A model generated the notes under the pieces. That model had not been told where the DNA came from, made no database searches, and worked only from the letters and a program-made list of their open reading frames with translations. Below are positions 23,750 to 31,924 of a stretch of 64,000 nt of DNA, piece after piece. The position numbers and the translations under genes were made by a program. This stretch comes from Hyphomicrobiales bacterium. GTDB lineage: Bacteria > Pseudomonadota > Alphaproteobacteria > Rhizobiales > Aestuariivirgaceae. The DNA is taken from assembly GCA_016710435.1 (NCBI GenBank), contig JADJVV010000001.1, positions 620,001-684,000 of the forward strand, in the 5' to 3' direction. Each line of letters begins with the position of its first letter. Positions within the stretch are counted from its first letter, which is position 1.

Positions 23750-25123
23750 GTGTGGGTCGGTATCATGCGTGGTGTCTCTCTTATTTCCCTGATTGCGGCG
23801 TGTCTGTCTTTGGCCGCCTGCGCCGGTGGCGGCGGTGGCGGAAGCGCCCTGTCACTTGCAACCGATCTCAGCGTTTGCGGCATTTCCTGCGATATCTCGG
23901 GGTCCTCCAGCGGAAGCTCGAGCGGCTCGTCCAGCGGATCCTCCAGCGGATCCTCAAGCGGCAGCTCTTCGGGCAGCTCCAGCGGTTCCAGTTCGGGCAG
24001 TTCGTCGGGCAGCAGCTCCGGCACCGGATCCACCGGCGGCGGCAACGTCACCGCCCTCTCGCCCACCACGGCCCAGCGCACGATTACGCTGGAAACCAGC
24101 GTACTCCTGAAACCCACCACGGGTACCTCGCTTGCTTCCCTTTCAACGTCGGGCACCACCTCGGCTGCCTCGAACACGGTTGCAACAGCCGCCATCCTTT
24201 CGCCCTCCAAGCCGTCGAAGCTGATGGCCGCATTTGACACGGGCACCGCAAGCAACAGCAGCTGGGCCACACCCGTGCTGATGAACGAATACGTGACCGG
24301 CTCCAACCGCGTCGATCCCTTCAATACGCTCGCCAGTGGACAGCGAAATGCCGGCGCGGGGACGAACTACCGTGAATATCGCGCCCTCAGCGCCAGCGAA
24401 AACCGCGACGAGTTGCTGCAGGTCTGGTCCTATGACGACAGCTACATGCTGCAATACCGCAATGCGGCCAGCGGTGCGGAAGCCAAGCAGCAGGCCTGGT
24501 CATTCGGCGGCAATGCGACAAGCACGATGCGGACCGCTGGCGTCGCCAACTACAAGGGCCGTTTCGCCGCCACTGCCAAGACTGCCAACTGGTACCAGCC
24601 TGACAGCGCCGACGTGAACCCAAACGCCCTCTGGCAGGTGCAGGGCGACACGACGCTTGCAGCCGACTTCGGCGCCGCCAAGGTGACTGGCACCCTGACA
24701 CCGGAAACCTGGACCAGCTTCCAGCAGAGCGTCGGCGGCAATTACACCTGGTACACCGGAGCCTATACGGGCGGTGTTGCTGCTCCGTCGGGGGCCACGG
24801 CTTCCGCGCCAAATTATTCCTTCTACAACACCACGGTGGGCATCGACGCCGATATCGCCCAGGTGACGACACCCACTCCCGGAAATACGCCCAACTATAC
24901 TGGTGAAGCCACGCTCAGCGGCGGCTTCGTCTCGGGTGACAACCCGGTCTATGGCGGATTCTTCGGCAACGACGCTTCCGAAACGACAGGCGTGTTCAAC
25001 GTCTATGGCACCATGCCCCAGCCCATCGGCGGTGCCGATGGCATCAACGGAGACCGCCGCGGCTACCTCACCATCAATGGCGCCTTCCACGCCAATTGTG
25101 TGTCCGGAGCATGCACCCCCTGA
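23750..25123 (+). CDS. Putative surface-exposed lipoprotein, likely Slam substrate
   Basis: A 457-residue lipoprotein whose signal peptide ends in the lipobox L-A-A-C24, followed by a six-glycine run and ten GSSS units (about residues 51-90), a flexible tether. The rest is rich in Ser/Thr/Asn/Gly, ending in a beta-rich domain with VYGGFFGNDASETTGVFNVYG-like features, the GGFFG theme of TbpB-type and Slam-dependent surface lipoproteins. The GTG at 23750 is chosen because GAGGAG lies ten bases upstream; an ATG at 23765 is in frame but too far. It overlaps the Slam-type gene by 13 bases. The ligand (metal, heme, host or environmental protein) cannot be predicted. Confidence 0.72.
   Translation: MWVGIMRGVSLISLIAACLSLAACAGGGGGGSALSLATDLSVCGISCDISGSSSGSSSGSSSGSSSGSSSGSSSGSSSGSSSGSSSGSSSGTGSTGGGNVTALSPTTAQRTITLETSVLLKPTTGTSLASLSTSGTTSAASNTVATAAILSPSKPSKLMAAFDTGTASNSSWATPVLMNEYVTGSNRVDPFNTLASGQRNAGAGTNYREYRALSASENRDELLQVWSYDDSYMLQYRNAASGAEAKQQAWSFGGNATSTMRTAGVANYKGRFAATAKTANWYQPDSADVNPNALWQVQGDTTLAADFGAAKVTGTLTPETWTSFQQSVGGNYTWYTGAYTGGVAAPSGATASAPNYSFYNTTVGIDADIAQVTTPTPGNTPNYTGEATLSGGFVSGDNPVYGGFFGNDASETTGVFNVYGTMPQPIGGADGINGDRRGYLTINGAFHANCVSGACTP
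23900..24019 (+). repeat. Ten in-frame 12-bp repeats encoding a (GSSS)10 tether
   Basis: Ten consecutive 12-bp units encode Gly-Ser-Ser-Ser. Codon use varies strongly between units (GGA/GGC/GGT; TCC/AGC/TCG/AGT/TCA), so the DNA repeat is degenerate while the peptide is uniform. This points to selection for a flexible hydrophilic spacer between the lipid anchor and the folded domain rather than to recent slippage. Confidence 0.9.
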
Positions 25124-26517
25124 TCGGACGTACACCATACGGTTTCAAGCGCGCAGCATTCTGCGCGCTTGTTGCGTTGATTGCAGCCCATCCCGCGCAG
25201 GCCGCGACTGCGGTGGCTCCCACGGCGCAGCAGATCGCCGAATATGAAAGCGTGGACGAAACCACGCGCGTGAAACTGCTGATGCATCTTGCCCGGTCCG
25301 GCAAGCAGGACCTGGTGGCGGATTTGCTGCAGCGCTACCCATTGACGGGCAAGCATGCCGCCAATCGAACCCTCTTTCTGCAGGGCCTCATCCTTGAGGC
25401 AGACGGTGACCTCACCGCCGCCGTCAAGAAATTCCGCTCGGCACTCGCCAGCGATCCCAATCTGACACTGGTGCGGGCCGAACTTGCCAAGACACTGGCG
25501 CAACTCGACGAAGACGAGAGCGCCAAGCACCACCTCGACATTCTGGCGCAGTCCGCTCCCTCGGAAGAAACCGCGCGCGGCATCCGTTCTTTCATCGAGC
25601 AGGTGGACCACAAGAAGCCGCTGAAGTTCAGTGCCTTTGTCTCTGCGGCCCCCACCACCAATATCAACGGTGGTTCCAACCACTCGACGATGACGGTCTA
25701 TGATCCGTATTCGGGCGGCAGTGTTCCCGCCTCCATCAACAAGCGGAAATCCGGTGTTGGTGCATCGGTCGGCGGCTCGGTCGGTTTCTCGCGCCGCGTC
25801 GGCAATGATTTCTATCTGGTGACCGCCGGCAACGCCTATGCGGCCCTCTACCAGGACACGGACTTCAACACCTACGGCCTGAGCGAATCCGCCGAGCTGC
25901 GCTACATGCTTGACCGCGGCTACTTCGGGCTGGGTGGCGTGGCGAGCCAGGGCATGGCCCTTTATGATGTCACGGCGACCGACACGGACTATGAGCACGT
26001 GTTGAGTTACGGCCCCCGTATTTCCGCCCAGTACAACATCACAGTTCACGACCGCATCAACGCCAGTGCCGTCTATACGTGGAAGGATAGCCTCGAACGC
26101 GACAAGCTGGATGGCACCGACCTTACTGCCAACGCCTCGCTGGAGCACACCTTCGATCCCAGCCTCAGCGTCTCGGCCTTTGGCGGCTTCGACCGCAACG
26201 AGACGGGGATCAAGTACAATTCCTTCCGGCAATGGTCGGGAGGTGTGGGCATCTACAAGGAACTTCCCGCGGGTTTCACCGTTGATGCCCGGGCCCAGGC
26301 CATGGTTTCGGATTTCGACGCCATCCACCCCGCCATTGCCACGGCGGCCCGCAAGGATACGCGGCTCTCCGGCACGCTCGAAGTCACCAAGCGCGATCTC
26401 AACCTCTTCGGTTTTGCGCCTGCTGTTTCTTATTCCTATGTGCGCAACCGCAGCAACGTGGACATGTATGACTATGACAGCCACACCGTGGACTTCCGCC
26501 TGACCAAGGACTTCTGA
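25111..26517 (+). CDS. Slam-type surface lipoprotein assembly modifier (TPR + outer-membrane barrel)
   Basis: A 468-residue protein: signal peptide ending near AAHPAQA (about residue 31), an N-terminal helical TPR-like region (about 40-165, including LEADGDLTAAVKKFRSAL), then about 300 residues of alternating beta strands (for example NDFYLVTAGNAYAAL and LSVSAFGGFDRN) ending in a terminal Phe, the outer-membrane barrel signal. This is the architecture of Slam/DUF560 proteins, which move specific lipoproteins to the cell surface (type XI secretion). Its start overlaps the end of the lipoprotein gene, so the pair is translationally coupled. The substrate is very probably that lipoprotein. Confidence 0.78.
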   Translation: MHPLIGRTPYGFKRAAFCALVALIAAHPAQAATAVAPTAQQIAEYESVDETTRVKLLMHLARSGKQDLVADLLQRYPLTGKHAANRTLFLQGLILEADGDLTAAVKKFRSALASDPNLTLVRAELAKTLAQLDEDESAKHHLDILAQSAPSEETARGIRSFIEQVDHKKPLKFSAFVSAAPTTNINGGSNHSTMTVYDPYSGGSVPASINKRKSGVGASVGGSVGFSRRVGNDFYLVTAGNAYAALYQDTDFNTYGLSESAELRYMLDRGYFGLGGVASQGMALYDVTATDTDYEHVLSYGPRISAQYNITVHDRINASAVYTWKDSLERDKLDGTDLTANASLEHTFDPSLSVSAFGGFDRNETGIKYNSFRQWSGGVGIYKELPAGFTVDARAQAMVSDFDAIHPAIATAARKDTRLSGTLEVTKRDLNLFGFAPAVSYSYVRNRSNVDMYDYDSHTVDFRLTKDF

Positions 26518-26586
26518 GAATGCGCGGCAATGTGGCCGCCGCGGCGCGTGTTGCAGCCTGCGCCCGCTCTCGCTAAAGCAGCGCCC

Positions 26587-27447
26587 ATGCGTTTTTCATC
26601 CGGCAAGGACTTCCTCAACTGGCCCCACAAGGCTGTCACCGTCTTCGGCATGTCCGGAGTCGGAAAGACCACCTTTGCCCAGCTTCTCCAGGAACACGAC
26701 TGGTTCCACTACTCTGTCGATTACCGCATCGGCACCAAGTACATGGACGAGCACATTGCCGACAACTTCAAGCGCGAGGCGATGACCAACCCGTTCCTGC
26801 GCGAACTCCTGCGTTCGGACTCGATTTACATCCGCTCGAACATCACATTCGACAACCTCGCCCCACTCTCGACTTACCTCGGCAAGCCCGGCAATCCCGC
26901 CAAGGGCGGCATTCCCTTTGCCGAATACAAGCGCCGCCAGGCCGAACACCGCGAGGCCGAAATCCGCTCGCTGCAGGACGTGCCGGATTTCATCCGCCGC
27001 GCCCGCGAGGTTTACCAGTATGAACACTTCATCTGCGACAGCGGCGGATCACTGTGCGAAGTCGTAGATCCCGACAACCTGGATGATCCCGTGTTGCGCA
27101 CGCTCGCAGACAACACGCTACTGCTCTATATCGAGGGCACGCCTTCCCACACCGCCATGCTGGTGGAGCGCTTCCGCAAATATCCCAAGCCCATGTACTA
27201 TCAACCCGCCTTCCTGGATACGAAGTGGGCCGAGTACAAGGCGTTGAACAGGATCCGTGCCGATGACGATGTGGACCCCGACGGCTTCGCCGTTTGGGGG
27301 TTCGAGCAGCTGTTGCATCATCGCATCCCGCTCTACGGCAAGATTGCCAACAACTTCGGCTACACGGTTCGAATGCGTGACGTGCCCACCGTCACCAGCG
27401 ACGGGGACTTCCTGAACCTCATCACCCGAACCATCGACCAGAAGTAG
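26587..27447 (+). CDS. P-loop ATPase of unknown function, linked to metA
   Basis: A 286-residue cytosolic protein with a clear Walker A motif, GMSGVGKTTF (about residues 22-31), and a later FICDSGGSLCEV segment that may be Walker B-like. It also has FNHIEYD-independent aromatic stretches such as PMYYQPAFLDTKWAEYKAL. I recognise it only as a conserved alphaproteobacterial ATPase. It ends five bases before the metA start, so the two are one operon. The upstream gap to the Slam gene is only 69 nt, too short for a known methionine riboswitch. A regulatory or chaperone role in methionine synthesis is a guess. Confidence 0.75.
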   Translation: MRFSSGKDFLNWPHKAVTVFGMSGVGKTTFAQLLQEHDWFHYSVDYRIGTKYMDEHIADNFKREAMTNPFLRELLRSDSIYIRSNITFDNLAPLSTYLGKPGNPAKGGIPFAEYKRRQAEHREAEIRSLQDVPDFIRRAREVYQYEHFICDSGGSLCEVVDPDNLDDPVLRTLADNTLLLYIEGTPSHTAMLVERFRKYPKPMYYQPAFLDTKWAEYKALNRIRADDDVDPDGFAVWGFEQLLHHRIPLYGKIANNFGYTVRMRDVPTVTSDGDFLNLITRTIDQK

Positions 27448-27452
27448 ACACC

Positions 27453-28370
27453 ATGCCCATCCGCATTCCCAACGACCTTCCCGCCCGCAAAGTGCTTGAG
27501 CGCGAGGGCGTCAACATCATGACGGAAGAGACGGCGGCCCGGCAGGACATCCGCCCGCTGAAGATCGGCCTCCTCAACCTGATGCCGGAAAAGATCAAGA
27601 CGGAGACCCAGTTCGCCCGCCTGATCGGCGCCTCGCCCCTGCAGGTGGACCTGCGCCTCGTGCGCATTTCCAACCACACACCGAAGACGACCTCGCAGGA
27701 ACACATGATCGCCTTCTACGAAACGTGGGAGGAAATCCGTGCCGAAAAATTCGACGGCTTCATCACCACCGGTGCGCCCATCGAGCATTTGCGCTTCGAG
27801 GATGTGACCTATTGGAGCGAACTGGAACGCATCTTCGAATGGACGCAGACACATGTTCATTCCTCCATGAACATCTGCTGGGGCGCGCAGGCCGCACTCC
27901 ACCATTTCCACGGCGTGCCCAAACATCCGCTGCCGCAAAAGGCTTTTGGCGTCTACCGTCACAAGAACCTCAATCCGTCTTCACAATACCTGCGCGGCTT
28001 CTCGGACGATTTTTCCATGCCCGTATCGCGCTGGACCGAGGTGCGCCGGACCGACCTGCCCGCCGGTGCCGGACTTGAGGTGCTGATGGAATCGGACGAG
28101 GTGGGCCTGTGCCTGATCAACGATCCCCAGCACCGCTCGCTCTACATGTTCAACCACATCGAATATGACACCACCACACTGGCGGACGAATACAACCGCG
28201 ACGTGGTGGCGAAAAAGGCGATCAACATGCCCGCCAATTATTTCCCCGGAAACGACCCCGCACGGCCGCCGGAGAACCGCTGGCGCAGCCACGCCCACCT
28301 GCTCTTCGGAAACTGGATCAACGAGGTCTACCAGACGACCCCTTATGATCTCGCCCGCATCGGCACCTAG
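27453..28370 (+). CDS. metA: Homoserine O-acyltransferase MetA (predicted acetyl-CoA specific)
   Basis: A 305-residue MetA-family enzyme with catalytic Cys142 in NICWGAQA and the His235/Glu237 pair in FNHIEYD. It activates homoserine for methionine synthesis. The specificity position is Glu111 (GAPIE), not Gly; in the MetA family Glu111 was shown to favour acetyl-CoA and Gly111 succinyl-CoA, so this is probably a homoserine O-acetyltransferase despite the usual succinyltransferase label. Start ATG at 27453, five bases after the P-loop ATPase gene. No SAM-II riboswitch is visible in front of it. Confidence 0.93.
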   Translation: MPIRIPNDLPARKVLEREGVNIMTEETAARQDIRPLKIGLLNLMPEKIKTETQFARLIGASPLQVDLRLVRISNHTPKTTSQEHMIAFYETWEEIRAEKFDGFITTGAPIEHLRFEDVTYWSELERIFEWTQTHVHSSMNICWGAQAALHHFHGVPKHPLPQKAFGVYRHKNLNPSSQYLRGFSDDFSMPVSRWTEVRRTDLPAGAGLEVLMESDEVGLCLINDPQHRSLYMFNHIEYDTTTLADEYNRDVVAKKAINMPANYFPGNDPARPPENRWRSHAHLLFGNWINEVYQTTPYDLARIGT

Positions 28371-28416
28371 CCGGTCCACAACTGCCCCTTGCAGCCGCCG
28401 CAAATGATCTCCAACT

Positions 28417-29874
28417 ATGCGGCGGTTGAAAGGGCATTGGGCTTTGAATTTCACGGACTTCCTGGACGGCACGCGCCTCGCGGCAGGCGGATTGCGGGAT
28501 TTCGCCACAGGATTGGTGAACCCGACGATCCGTCTTGGCGTTACGGGCCTGTCGCGCTCCGGCAAGACGGTGTTCATCACCGCCCTCGTCCATGCCCTCC
28601 TGACCTCGGCGCGCCTTCCGGTTTTCGAGGCGCAGGCCCGGGGCCGCATCACGCGCTGCTATCTCGAACCGCAACCGGATGACGACCTTCCCCGTTTCAC
28701 CTACGAAAGCCATCTCGCCGCGCTGACAGGAGATGGACGTCATTGGCCGGAGGGTACGCGACGCATCAGCCAACTACGCCTCACCATCGAATACGAACCG
28801 CACGGCCTGTTGGCCCGCAGCCTGCAGAGCGGAAAGCTGCACCTCGATATTGTTGACTATCCCGGTGAATGGCTGCTCGACCTGCCCCTGATGGACCAGA
28901 GCTATACGCAGTGGTCCGCCGCAACTGTTGAGGCGAGCCGGAAGCTGCCCCGCCTGCCCCACGCGGCGGAGTGGCACGCGCATCTCGCTACGCTCAATGC
29001 AGCAGCCCCCGCGGACGAGCAGAAGGCCTTGCGCGCATCGGAAGTCTTCACGGCCTACCTCGCCCGCTGCCGGGAATCCGACGTCGCTCTCTCGACCCTT
29101 CCACCGGGACGCTTCCTGATGCCGGGCGACCTCGCGGGATCACCCATGCTGTCGTTCGCGCCACTCGATGTGAAATCCGGTGACGAGCCTGCCTCGGGCA
29201 GCCTCGCGGCACTGATGCAGCGCCGCTATGATGCCTATGTCAGCAAGGTGGTGAAGCCCTTCTTCTTCGGCCACTTCGCCCGCCTCGACCGGCAGGTGGT
29301 GCTGGTGGATGTGCTCTCCGCCCTCAATGCCGGAAGTGCTGCCGTTGCCGATCTGCGCACGGCTCTCACGGGCGTGATGAACAGCTTCCGCATCGGCTCC
29401 AATTCCATCGTATCGAATGTCTTCGGTCGCCGCATCGACCGCGTGCTCTTTGCCGCGACCAAGGCTGACCTGTTGCATCACACGAGTCACGACCGCCTGG
29501 AAGCAATCCTGCGCGTCCTTGTGGCGGAAGCCGCAAGCAAGGCTGAATATAGTGGCGCGGCACAGGATGTGGCCGCGCTTGCCGCCATCCGTGCCACGCG
29601 TGAGGCAACGGTCACGCGCGGCAAGGATGAACTGCCCTGCATCGTCGGTATCCCGGAAGCGGGCGAAAAGCTGGGCAATGTCTTTGACGGCGAAACCGAA
29701 GCGGCCATTTTCCCCGGCGACCTCCCGCCCGATCCCGCCGTCGCACTTGCCGGCGCACTGGAAGGTCAATTCCGTTTCGTGCGCTTCCGCCCGCCCTTGC
29801 TGAAGGACGCATCGTTTCCCCACATCCGCCTCGACCGGACGATGGAATTCCTGATCGGAGACCGCTTCTCATGA
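28417..29874 (+). CDS. ycjX: YcjX-like P-loop protein
   Basis: A 485-residue YcjX-family nucleotide-binding protein with Walker A GLSRSGKTVF near residue 44, the DYPGEWLLDLP stretch near 145-155 (equivalent to the G3 region) and a conserved FAATKADLLHH (G4-like) near 345. In E. coli ycjX and ycjF are heat-shock genes; the molecular role is unknown. The start is uncertain: ATG at 28417 gives the listed form, and a TTG at 28444, preceded by AAAGGG, would remove nine residues. It overlaps ycjF by four bases. Confidence 0.88.
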   Translation: MRRLKGHWALNFTDFLDGTRLAAGGLRDFATGLVNPTIRLGVTGLSRSGKTVFITALVHALLTSARLPVFEAQARGRITRCYLEPQPDDDLPRFTYESHLAALTGDGRHWPEGTRRISQLRLTIEYEPHGLLARSLQSGKLHLDIVDYPGEWLLDLPLMDQSYTQWSAATVEASRKLPRLPHAAEWHAHLATLNAAAPADEQKALRASEVFTAYLARCRESDVALSTLPPGRFLMPGDLAGSPMLSFAPLDVKSGDEPASGSLAALMQRRYDAYVSKVVKPFFFGHFARLDRQVVLVDVLSALNAGSAAVADLRTALTGVMNSFRIGSNSIVSNVFGRRIDRVLFAATKADLLHHTSHDRLEAILRVLVAEAASKAEYSGAAQDVAALAAIRATREATVTRGKDELPCIVGIPEAGEKLGNVFDGETEAAIFPGDLPPDPAVALAGALEGQFRFVRFRPPLLKDASFPHIRLDRTMEFLIGDRFS

Positions 29875-30917
29875 CACGCAAGCCCCAGGCCTTCGTGCTC
29901 GACGGCGACAAGGAAGAGCCCCGGCTGAAGGCGGCGAGGGCGCACATTGCCTTTGACCCCGAACCGGAAAACCAGGACCTCGTCGTCGTGCCCCAGGCAA
30001 GCCTTGATGCGCCACCACGGCGCATGCGCTGGGGCCGCCTGCTCCTCGGTTCGCTGGTCTCCCTCTTGGCGCTCTGGGCCGGCTACTCCATTGAACAGAT
30101 GGTGGAACAGTTCTTCGCCAGTTCTCCCGTTCTGGGCTGGACCGCGCTTGCCATTGCAGGGATTGCCGGCTTCGCCGCGCTCGCCATCGTCATCCGCGAG
30201 ATTTGGGGCATCGTCCGGCTCAACACCATTGAAACCCTGCAGGACCAGGCGGCCCGGGCCATCAACCTCGATGAACAGGATTCGGCACGGCAGGTGGAGT
30301 CGGGGCTGACCTCGATCTACGCCGCACGTGCCGATCTTGCCTGGCCGCTGAAGGAGTTCAAAGACCTGTCGGGCGACATCCTCGATCCGCGCGACCGGAT
30401 GATGCTTGCAGACCGCCTGCTGATGGAGCCGCTGGATGAGGCGGCTCACCGCATCATCGCCCGCCGCGCCCGGCGCGTGACGTTGCTCACCACCGTCACA
30501 CCAGCCGCCGCCCTCGATATGCTTTTCGTGGCCTCGCAGAACTTTGCCCTGTTGCGTGAAATCGCCGCGCTTTACGGCGGGCGGCCATCAACGCTCTCCA
30601 CATTTCGGCTGGCGCGCATGGTCATCACGCATCTTGCTGTCACCGGCGGTCTCGCCCTGTCCGACAGTTTGATCCAGCATCTGGTCGGCAAAGGCCTGTT
30701 GGGCCGGCTCTCCGCGCGTTTCGGCGAGGGTGCCGTCAACGGCATTCTCACCAGCCGCATCGGCCTTGCCGCCATGGACGTCTGCCGCCCCATACCAAGC
30801 CGCCGTCCGGCGCGCGAGGCGCTTGGCAAGCTGCTCCGCGAAGTCGTAAGTTTCACGCCGAAAGAAAAGGCTGATGACGCACGCAACCCTCAATCCGGAA
30901 ATCCAGCGGAACCATAA
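29871..30917 (+). CDS. ycjF: YcjF/TIGR01620-type membrane protein (DUF697)
   Basis: A 348-residue inner-membrane protein. After a charged N-terminal stretch there are two membrane helices (about residues 58-78 and 85-107) and a C-terminal DUF697 domain with LLTTVTPAAALDMLFVASQNFALLREIA-type features. It is the constant partner of YcjX. It starts within the ycjX stop (ATGA) and its last 44 bases overlap the start of the htpX gene in another frame, so all three are one transcription unit with a stress/envelope theme. Confidence 0.85.
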   Translation: MTRKPQAFVLDGDKEEPRLKAARAHIAFDPEPENQDLVVVPQASLDAPPRRMRWGRLLLGSLVSLLALWAGYSIEQMVEQFFASSPVLGWTALAIAGIAGFAALAIVIREIWGIVRLNTIETLQDQAARAINLDEQDSARQVESGLTSIYAARADLAWPLKEFKDLSGDILDPRDRMMLADRLLMEPLDEAAHRIIARRARRVTLLTTVTPAAALDMLFVASQNFALLREIAALYGGRPSTLSTFRLARMVITHLAVTGGLALSDSLIQHLVGKGLLGRLSARFGEGAVNGILTSRIGLAAMDVCRPIPSRRPAREALGKLLREVVSFTPKEKADDARNPQSGNPAEP

Positions 30918-31839
30918 CCGGCGCAACGCCATTCACACCGCGCTGCTGATCGGCGGCACCGGCTTGTTGATGGGCGTGATGGCCTATTCGGTGCTCGGCA
31001 TCTTTGGCCTGCTGGGCGCGACGATCATCGGCGCCATCGGCCTCGTCAGTCTGAGCCGCATGTCACCCAAAATGGTTCTCAAACTCTACAAGGCACGGCC
31101 GCTCGATGACAACGAGTTGCCGGAACTGCAGCAGCTCATGCGCCATCTCGCGGAGCGCGCCAACCTGCCCACCGTGCCGCAGCTCCACTATGTGCCAAGC
31201 CGGATGCTGAATGCTTTCGCAGTCGGCAACGCCCAGGACTCCGCCATTGCCGTGACGGATGGCCTGGTGCGCGGCATGACCATGCGCCAGATTGCGGGCA
31301 TCCTGGCCCACGAGACATCGCATATCGTGAACGGCGACCTGAAGGTGATGGGACTTGCCGACGTCTTGAACCGCATTACCAGCTTCATGGCCACGCTCGG
31401 CTTGATCGGCGTTCCCATTGTCTTCGGCACGGGAGTCGATATTCCCTATATCGGTCTGTTCATGCTCATCTTTGCGCCCACCATCGGCGGGCTGCTGCAA
31501 TTGGGCCTGTCACGCGCCCGCGAATATGATGCAGACCTGGATGGCGCGACGCTCACAGGCGACCCCGAGGGACTGGCTTCTGCGCTGACCACACTGGAAG
31601 AACGCCAGCGTGGCGTTTGGGAAGGCATGTTCCTGCCGGGCGGATCGGTTCCGCAACCGTCACTGCTTCGCACCCATCCGAAAACCGAGAACCGCATTGC
31701 CCGCTTGAAGGCCCTGTACCAGGACACCTCGACGCCGCTCACGCCAGCACCAGAACAACGGAACAAGCCGCAGCCCTCTTTCGTGCCGCAGGTCCAGAAC
31801 CCCCGCATCCGCTGGCACAGGCTCGGCGTTTACTTCTGA
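30874..31839 (+). CDS. htpX: HtpX-like zinc metalloprotease (M48 family)
   Basis: A 321-residue membrane protease with two N-terminal membrane helices (about 20-40 and 42-60), the zinc motif HETSH (His146, Glu147, His150), a further membrane pair after 170 and the third zinc ligand in REYDAD. HtpX cleaves misfolded inner-membrane proteins from the cytoplasmic side. The start lies 44 bases inside ycjF; the N-terminal MTHATLNPEIQRNHNRRN resembles family members. Grouping with ycjX-ycjF fits a heat or envelope stress operon. Confidence 0.9.
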   Translation: MTHATLNPEIQRNHNRRNAIHTALLIGGTGLLMGVMAYSVLGIFGLLGATIIGAIGLVSLSRMSPKMVLKLYKARPLDDNELPELQQLMRHLAERANLPTVPQLHYVPSRMLNAFAVGNAQDSAIAVTDGLVRGMTMRQIAGILAHETSHIVNGDLKVMGLADVLNRITSFMATLGLIGVPIVFGTGVDIPYIGLFMLIFAPTIGGLLQLGLSRAREYDADLDGATLTGDPEGLASALTTLEERQRGVWEGMFLPGGSVPQPSLLRTHPKTENRIARLKALYQDTSTPLTPAPEQRNKPQPSFVPQVQNPRIRWHRLGVYF

Positions 31840-31924
31840 TTAACCGTCTCCCCGATTGCACGGAATTTGCAGCACTTTCCTGATAATTTGCAGACAAGAG
31901 TGCTGCCGGGAAGGGACATGCCTT

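Noticed and set aside
23900..24019. GSSS repeat tract as a phase-variation or CRISPR-like array
   Set aside because: Units are 12 bp with strongly different codons, so slippage would be rare and always in frame; there are no spacers.
26518..27452. Possible SAM-II or other methionine riboswitch in front of metA
   Set aside because: Only five bases separate metA from the preceding gene, and the 69-nt gap before that gene shows no pseudoknot-like pattern.
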